A DNA stretch of 42,619 nt from Streptomyces sp. AC512_CC834. Its GTDB lineage: Bacteria; Actinomycetota; Actinomycetes; Streptomycetales; Streptomycetaceae. Positions within the stretch are counted from its first letter, which is position 1. Each line of letters starts with the position of its first letter. Positions 39,755 through 42,619 of this stretch are shown in pieces. The notes under the pieces are model-generated. The model had not been told where the DNA came from, did not search any database, and saw nothing but the letters and a program-made list of their open reading frames with translations. The stretch lies in contig NZ_JAGMUO010000113.1 in the NCBI RefSeq assembly GCF_019049325.1, forward strand, positions 1 through 42,619, in the 5' to 3' direction. A program made the translations under genes and the position numbers.

Positions 39755-40536
39755 GCGACACCCCGCAGCTCGTCGTGCACCGTGACAAGGAGCTGATGGC
39801 CGAGGCCGCGGCGGCCCGCCTCATCACGAAGATCGTGGACGCGCAGGCCTCCCGGGGCAGCGCGTCCGTGGTCCTCACCGGCGGCCGCAACGGCAACGGC
39901 CTGCTCGCGGCCCTCGCCGCCTCCCCGGCCCGGGACGCGATCGACTGGTCCCGCCTGGACCTGTGGTGGGGCGACGAGCGCTTCCTGCCGGAGGGCGACC
40001 CGGAGCGCAACGTCACCCAGGCGCGCGCGGCGCTGCTCGACACGGTGGCGCTGGACCCGAAGCGGGTGCACGCGATGCCGGCGTCCGACGGCCCGTACGG
40101 TTCGGACGTGGAGGCGGCGGCAGCGGCCTACGCCCAGGAGCTTGCCACGGCGTCCGTCCCGGAGAACCACGCCGCGGTCCCGTCCTTCGACGTCCTGCTC
40201 CTCGGCGTCGGCCCGGACACGCACGTGGCCTCGCTCTTCCCGGAGCACCCGGGAGTCCGCGAGACGGACCGCACGGTGATCGGCGTCCACGGCTCCCCCA
40301 AGCCGCCCCCCATCCGCGTCTCCCTGACCCTCCCCGCGATCCGCGCCGCCCGTGAGGTGTGGCTGCTCGCGGCGGGCGAGGACAAGGCGAACGCGGTCGC
40401 GATGGCCCTCTCGGGCGCGGGCGAGATCCAGGCCCCGGCCGCGGGCGCCCGGGGCCGCGCCCGCACCCTGTGGCTCCTGGACTCGGCGGCGGCTTCGCAG
40501 CTCCCGAGATCCCTGTACCCACCGGCGTCGGCCTGA
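39751..40536 (+). CDS. pgl: 6-phosphogluconolactonase
   Basis: This 261-residue enzyme (also called devB) hydrolyses 6-phosphogluconolactone, the product of Zwf. The NagB-like fold is shown by VVLTGGRNGNGLLAAL, WWGDERFLPEGDPERNVTQA (the DERFVP-type motif at about 72) and LLGVGPDTHVASLFPEHPG with the conserved GxGxDGHTASLFP-type active-site region (about 150). Here the usual G-H of DGH is T-H, a common actinobacterial variant. It is the last gene of the operon, followed by a strong terminator. Confidence 0.95.
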   Translation: MSDTPQLVVHRDKELMAEAAAARLITKIVDAQASRGSASVVLTGGRNGNGLLAALAASPARDAIDWSRLDLWWGDERFLPEGDPERNVTQARAALLDTVALDPKRVHAMPASDGPYGSDVEAAAAAYAQELATASVPENHAAVPSFDVLLLGVGPDTHVASLFPEHPGVRETDRTVIGVHGSPKPPPIRVSLTLPAIRAAREVWLLAAGEDKANAVAMALSGAGEIQAPAAGARGRARTLWLLDSAAASQLPRSLYPPASA

Positions 40537-40551
40537 TCCGTCCCGCCGGAC

Positions 40552-40592
40552 GCCCCCGACCGTGTGCCCTTGCTCGCACGGTCGGGGGCTTT
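40552..40592 (+). terminator. terminator of the pentose phosphate operon
   Basis: A 13-bp perfect stem, GCCCCCGACCGTG with CACGGTCGGGGGC, encloses a 12-base loop and is followed by TTT. It lies 16 bases after the pgl stop. Confidence 0.85.
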
Positions 40593-40714
40593 GCTCTCCC
40601 CGGTGGAGGATGCCGGGCGGGATCTCTGGCCCGTGTCCGGCCCTGGTTTCAGCCGGTAGCGATCTCCCTGTGCGAGGCTGTCTCCCGGGCCCGCGCTTCG
40701 GCAAAGTGGACGCC

Positions 40715-41506
40715 ATGACTCTGGGGTTCAGCGGTGACGTCGCCGAGTACTACGCGAAGTTCAGGCGTGGTTATCCACCTCAGGTGCTCGATGCGCTGCA
40801 AACAGCCTTCGAGCTGACCACCGACGACCTGGTGCTCGACCTCGGATGTGGCACGGGCCAGTTGACCATCCCGCTCGCCCGGCGGGTCCGTTCGGTCATC
40901 GGTATGGATCCTGAACCGGACATGCTCCGCCTCGCGAGGGAAGAAGCCTCAAGGCAGGGAGTGCGGAACACGACGTGGGTCCTGGGTGCCGACACCGATG
41001 TTCCCGCGTTCGGAGACCTGCTGGGGCAGCGGTCGTTGGCGATGGCGGTCATCGGGCAGGCACTCCACTGGATGCGGCACGAGGAGCTCTTCCGTGCCCT
41101 GCCGCCCCTGGTCCGGGCCGGAGGCGGTGTCGCGGTGGTCGCCAACGGGACACCCCTGTGGCTGCAGGACAGCGATTGGTCGCGCTCCCTGCGGGCCTGC
41201 TTGGAGGACCACTTCGGCACGGAACTGAAGGCGTCCTGCGGCACCGGCGCATCAGACCGGCTTCGCTATACGCGGGCCCTGGAGGCGGCCGGCTTCGAAG
41301 GGGTCCGGGAGATCGTGATCGAATACAGCGACGAGCTGAGCTTCGACCAGCTCATCGGCGGCGTCTACTCCGCTGTCCCCGCAGATGAGCTGCCCGCAGC
41401 GGACGACCGGCCGGCGTTCGCAGCGGGGATCAGGCAGAGGCTCCCGCCGGATCAGCATTTCACTGAAGACGTCGCTGTTTCCGTGCTTGTGGGCCGGAAG
41501 ACGTAG
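40715..41506 (+). CDS. class I SAM-dependent methyltransferase
   Basis: A 263-residue methyltransferase of the Methyltransf_11/25 type. SAM-binding motif I is LVLDLGCGTGQLTIPLA (about 41-57), followed by acidic motif II VIGMDPEPDML. Post motif III lies near SLAMAVIGQALHWM. The N-terminal FSGDVAEYYAKFRRGYPPQVLD is typical of small-molecule methyltransferases. The C-terminal part is variable. It is separated from the pentose operon by a terminator and has its own start, with a GTG nine bases upstream as alternative. Its base composition at third positions is somewhat lower in GC than its neighbours, which may point to more recent acquisition. Confidence 0.85.
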   Translation: MTLGFSGDVAEYYAKFRRGYPPQVLDALQTAFELTTDDLVLDLGCGTGQLTIPLARRVRSVIGMDPEPDMLRLAREEASRQGVRNTTWVLGADTDVPAFGDLLGQRSLAMAVIGQALHWMRHEELFRALPPLVRAGGGVAVVANGTPLWLQDSDWSRSLRACLEDHFGTELKASCGTGASDRLRYTRALEAAGFEGVREIVIEYSDELSFDQLIGGVYSAVPADELPAADDRPAFAAGIRQRLPPDQHFTEDVAVSVLVGRKT

Positions 41507-41527
41507 TCAGGGCTACCGCACGGGGGG

Positions 41528-42619
41528 TCACTGGCGGCCGCGCAGCTCCCGGTAGGTGGCGACCAGCGCCTTGGTGGACGCGTCCAGACCGGGCACCTCG
41601 GCCCCCTCGCTGAGTGCCGGCTCCACGCGCTTGGCGAGCACCTTGCCCAGCTCGACGCCCCACTGGTCGAACGAGTCGATGTTCCAGATCGCGCCCTGCA
41701 CGAACACCTTGTGCTCGTACAGCGCGATGAGCTGGCCGAGGACGGAGGGGGTCAGCTCGGTGGCCAGGACGGTCGTGGTGGGGTGGTTGCCCCGGAACGT
41801 CTTGTGCGGGACCAGCTCCTCCGCCACCCCCTCGGCGCGTACCTCGTCCGGGGTCTTGCCGAAGGCGAGTGCCTGGGTCTGGGCGAAGAAGTTGGCCATG
41901 AGCAGGTCGTGCTGGGCCTTGAGTCCGTCGCTCAGCTCGGCCACGGGCCGGGCGAAGCCGATGAAGTCCGCCGGGATCAGCTTGGTGCCCTGGTGGATCA
42001 GTTGGTAGTAGGCGTGCTGGCCGTTGGTGCCCGGCGTGCCCCAGACCACGGGTCCGGTCCGCCACTCGACCGGGTTCCCGTCGCGGCCTGTGGACTTGCC
42101 GTTGGACTCCATGTCGAGCTGCTGGAGGTACGCGGTGAACTTCGACAGGTAGTGCGAGTACGGCAGCACCGCGTGCGACTGCGCGTCATGGAAGTTGCCG
42201 TACCAGACGCCCAGCAGGCCCATCAGCAGGGGCACGTTGGACTCGGCGGGCGCGGTGCGGAAGTGCTCGTCGACGATGCGGAAGCCGTCGAGCATCTCCC
42301 GGAAGCGGTCCGGGCCGATGGCGATCATCAGGGACAGCCCGATCGCCGAGTCGAACGAGTACCGGCCGCCGACCCAGTCCCAGAACTCGAACATGTTGGC
42401 CGTGTCGATGCCGAAGCCGGCGACCTTCCCGGCGTTCGTCGACAGCGCCACGAAGTGCCGCGCGACCGCGGCGTCGTCACCCAGGGCGGTCAGCAGCCAG
42501 GTCCGGGCGGAGGTGGCGTTGGTGATCGTCTCGATGGTGGTGAAGGTCTTGGACGCGATGACGAACAGCGTCTCGGCCGGGTCCAGGTCCCGGAGCGCCT
42601 CGTGCAGGTCGGCGCCGTC
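41528..42619 (-). CDS. pgi: glucose-6-phosphate isomerase, C-terminal part (truncated by window edge)
   Basis: This enzyme interconverts glucose-6-phosphate and fructose-6-phosphate, linking glycolysis to the pentose operon upstream. The frame stays open to the last base, so 363 C-terminal residues of a usual roughly 550 are visible. Family signatures are VIASKTFTTIETITNA (phosphate site) and WDWVGGRYSFDSAIGLS. LQQLDMESNGKS contains the catalytic Glu/substrate segment, and QLIHQGTKLIPADFIGF contains the catalytic His. It is convergent with the methyltransferase gene, 21 bp apart. Confidence 0.95.
   Translation of the reverse strand, partial: DGADLHEALRDLDPAETLFVIASKTFTTIETITNATSARTWLLTALGDDAAVARHFVALSTNAGKVAGFGIDTANMFEFWDWVGGRYSFDSAIGLSLMIAIGPDRFREMLDGFRIVDEHFRTAPAESNVPLLMGLLGVWYGNFHDAQSHAVLPYSHYLSKFTAYLQQLDMESNGKSTGRDGNPVEWRTGPVVWGTPGTNGQHAYYQLIHQGTKLIPADFIGFARPVAELSDGLKAQHDLLMANFFAQTQALAFGKTPDEVRAEGVAEELVPHKTFRGNHPTTTVLATELTPSVLGQLIALYEHKVFVQGAIWNIDSFDQWGVELGKVLAKRVEPALSEGAEVPGLDASTKALVATYRELRGRQ

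Overview
The window is high-GC actinobacterial chromosome, almost certainly from a Streptomyces. The evidence is the strong third-position GC, chains of ATGA-overlapping genes, Tat and lipoprotein exports, the actinobacterial DapD type, the sufR-B-D-Rieske-C-S-U-T order, and the tkt-tal-zwf-opcA-pgl cluster next to ctaB and ctaA. From memory this order resembles S. coelicolor, where the tkt/tal/zwf/opcA/devB run is SCO1935-SCO1939. No integrase, transposase, rRNA, ordinary tRNA or CRISPR array was seen.

Left part (1-4700): a four-gene polyol/sugar import and oxidation operon (lipoprotein binding protein, two permeases, Zn dehydrogenase) closed by a stem-loop and an 11-bp tandem repeat, then a small conserved protein. 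Next come a double-domain TerD protein and a convergent TetR regulator (4760-6581).

The most interesting locus is 6639-8671: a bacterial Ro60 orthologue (TROVE plus vWA domain) with about 450 bp of non-coding DNA upstream on the same strand. By hand folding I find three tandem Y-RNA-like elements there. Two carry a tRNA-like module with canonical T and D arms in circularly permuted order (T arm, 3' acceptor strand, closing loop, 5' acceptor strand, D arm). The third is short and lacks the module. All three share GTGCGNRGGC, a three-base GGC/GCC pairing followed by a mismatch opposite C at the same position, and a TACTTC segment. A tRNA-mimicking class of bacterial Y RNA is known; the triple array here deserves experimental definition.

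8718-14106: a Tat-exported PhoX-type phosphatase with a PHO-box-like direct repeat upstream, an unknown acidic protein followed by a seven-copy 17-bp repeat, and a secreted OB-fold plus EEP nuclease. 14180-18567: a DUF3618/holin-like membrane pair and two lysine/DAP genes (dapA, dapD) that flank small hypotheticals and an AlkD-like protein. 18577-19508: an SMR pump and its TetR partner.

19645-26240: the complete SUF iron-sulphur assembly operon on the minus strand, headed by sufR with a CAAC-N6-GTTG operator at its start. A divergent AAC(3)-type acetyltransferase follows across an intergenic region holding a 14-bp palindrome. 27324-30128: an ABC-2 exporter and ctaA (haem A synthase). 30083-32461: a nucleotidyltransferase, an amidohydrolase-like protein and a small conserved protein. 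32606-33553: ctaB (haem O synthase), divergent from the pentose-phosphate operon tkt-tal-zwf-opcA-pgl (33935-40536), which ends at a strong terminator. A methyltransferase and the C-terminal part of pgi (running off the right edge) finish the window. Haem A/O synthesis, Fe-S assembly and NADPH/pentose supply thus lie side by side as housekeeping functions.
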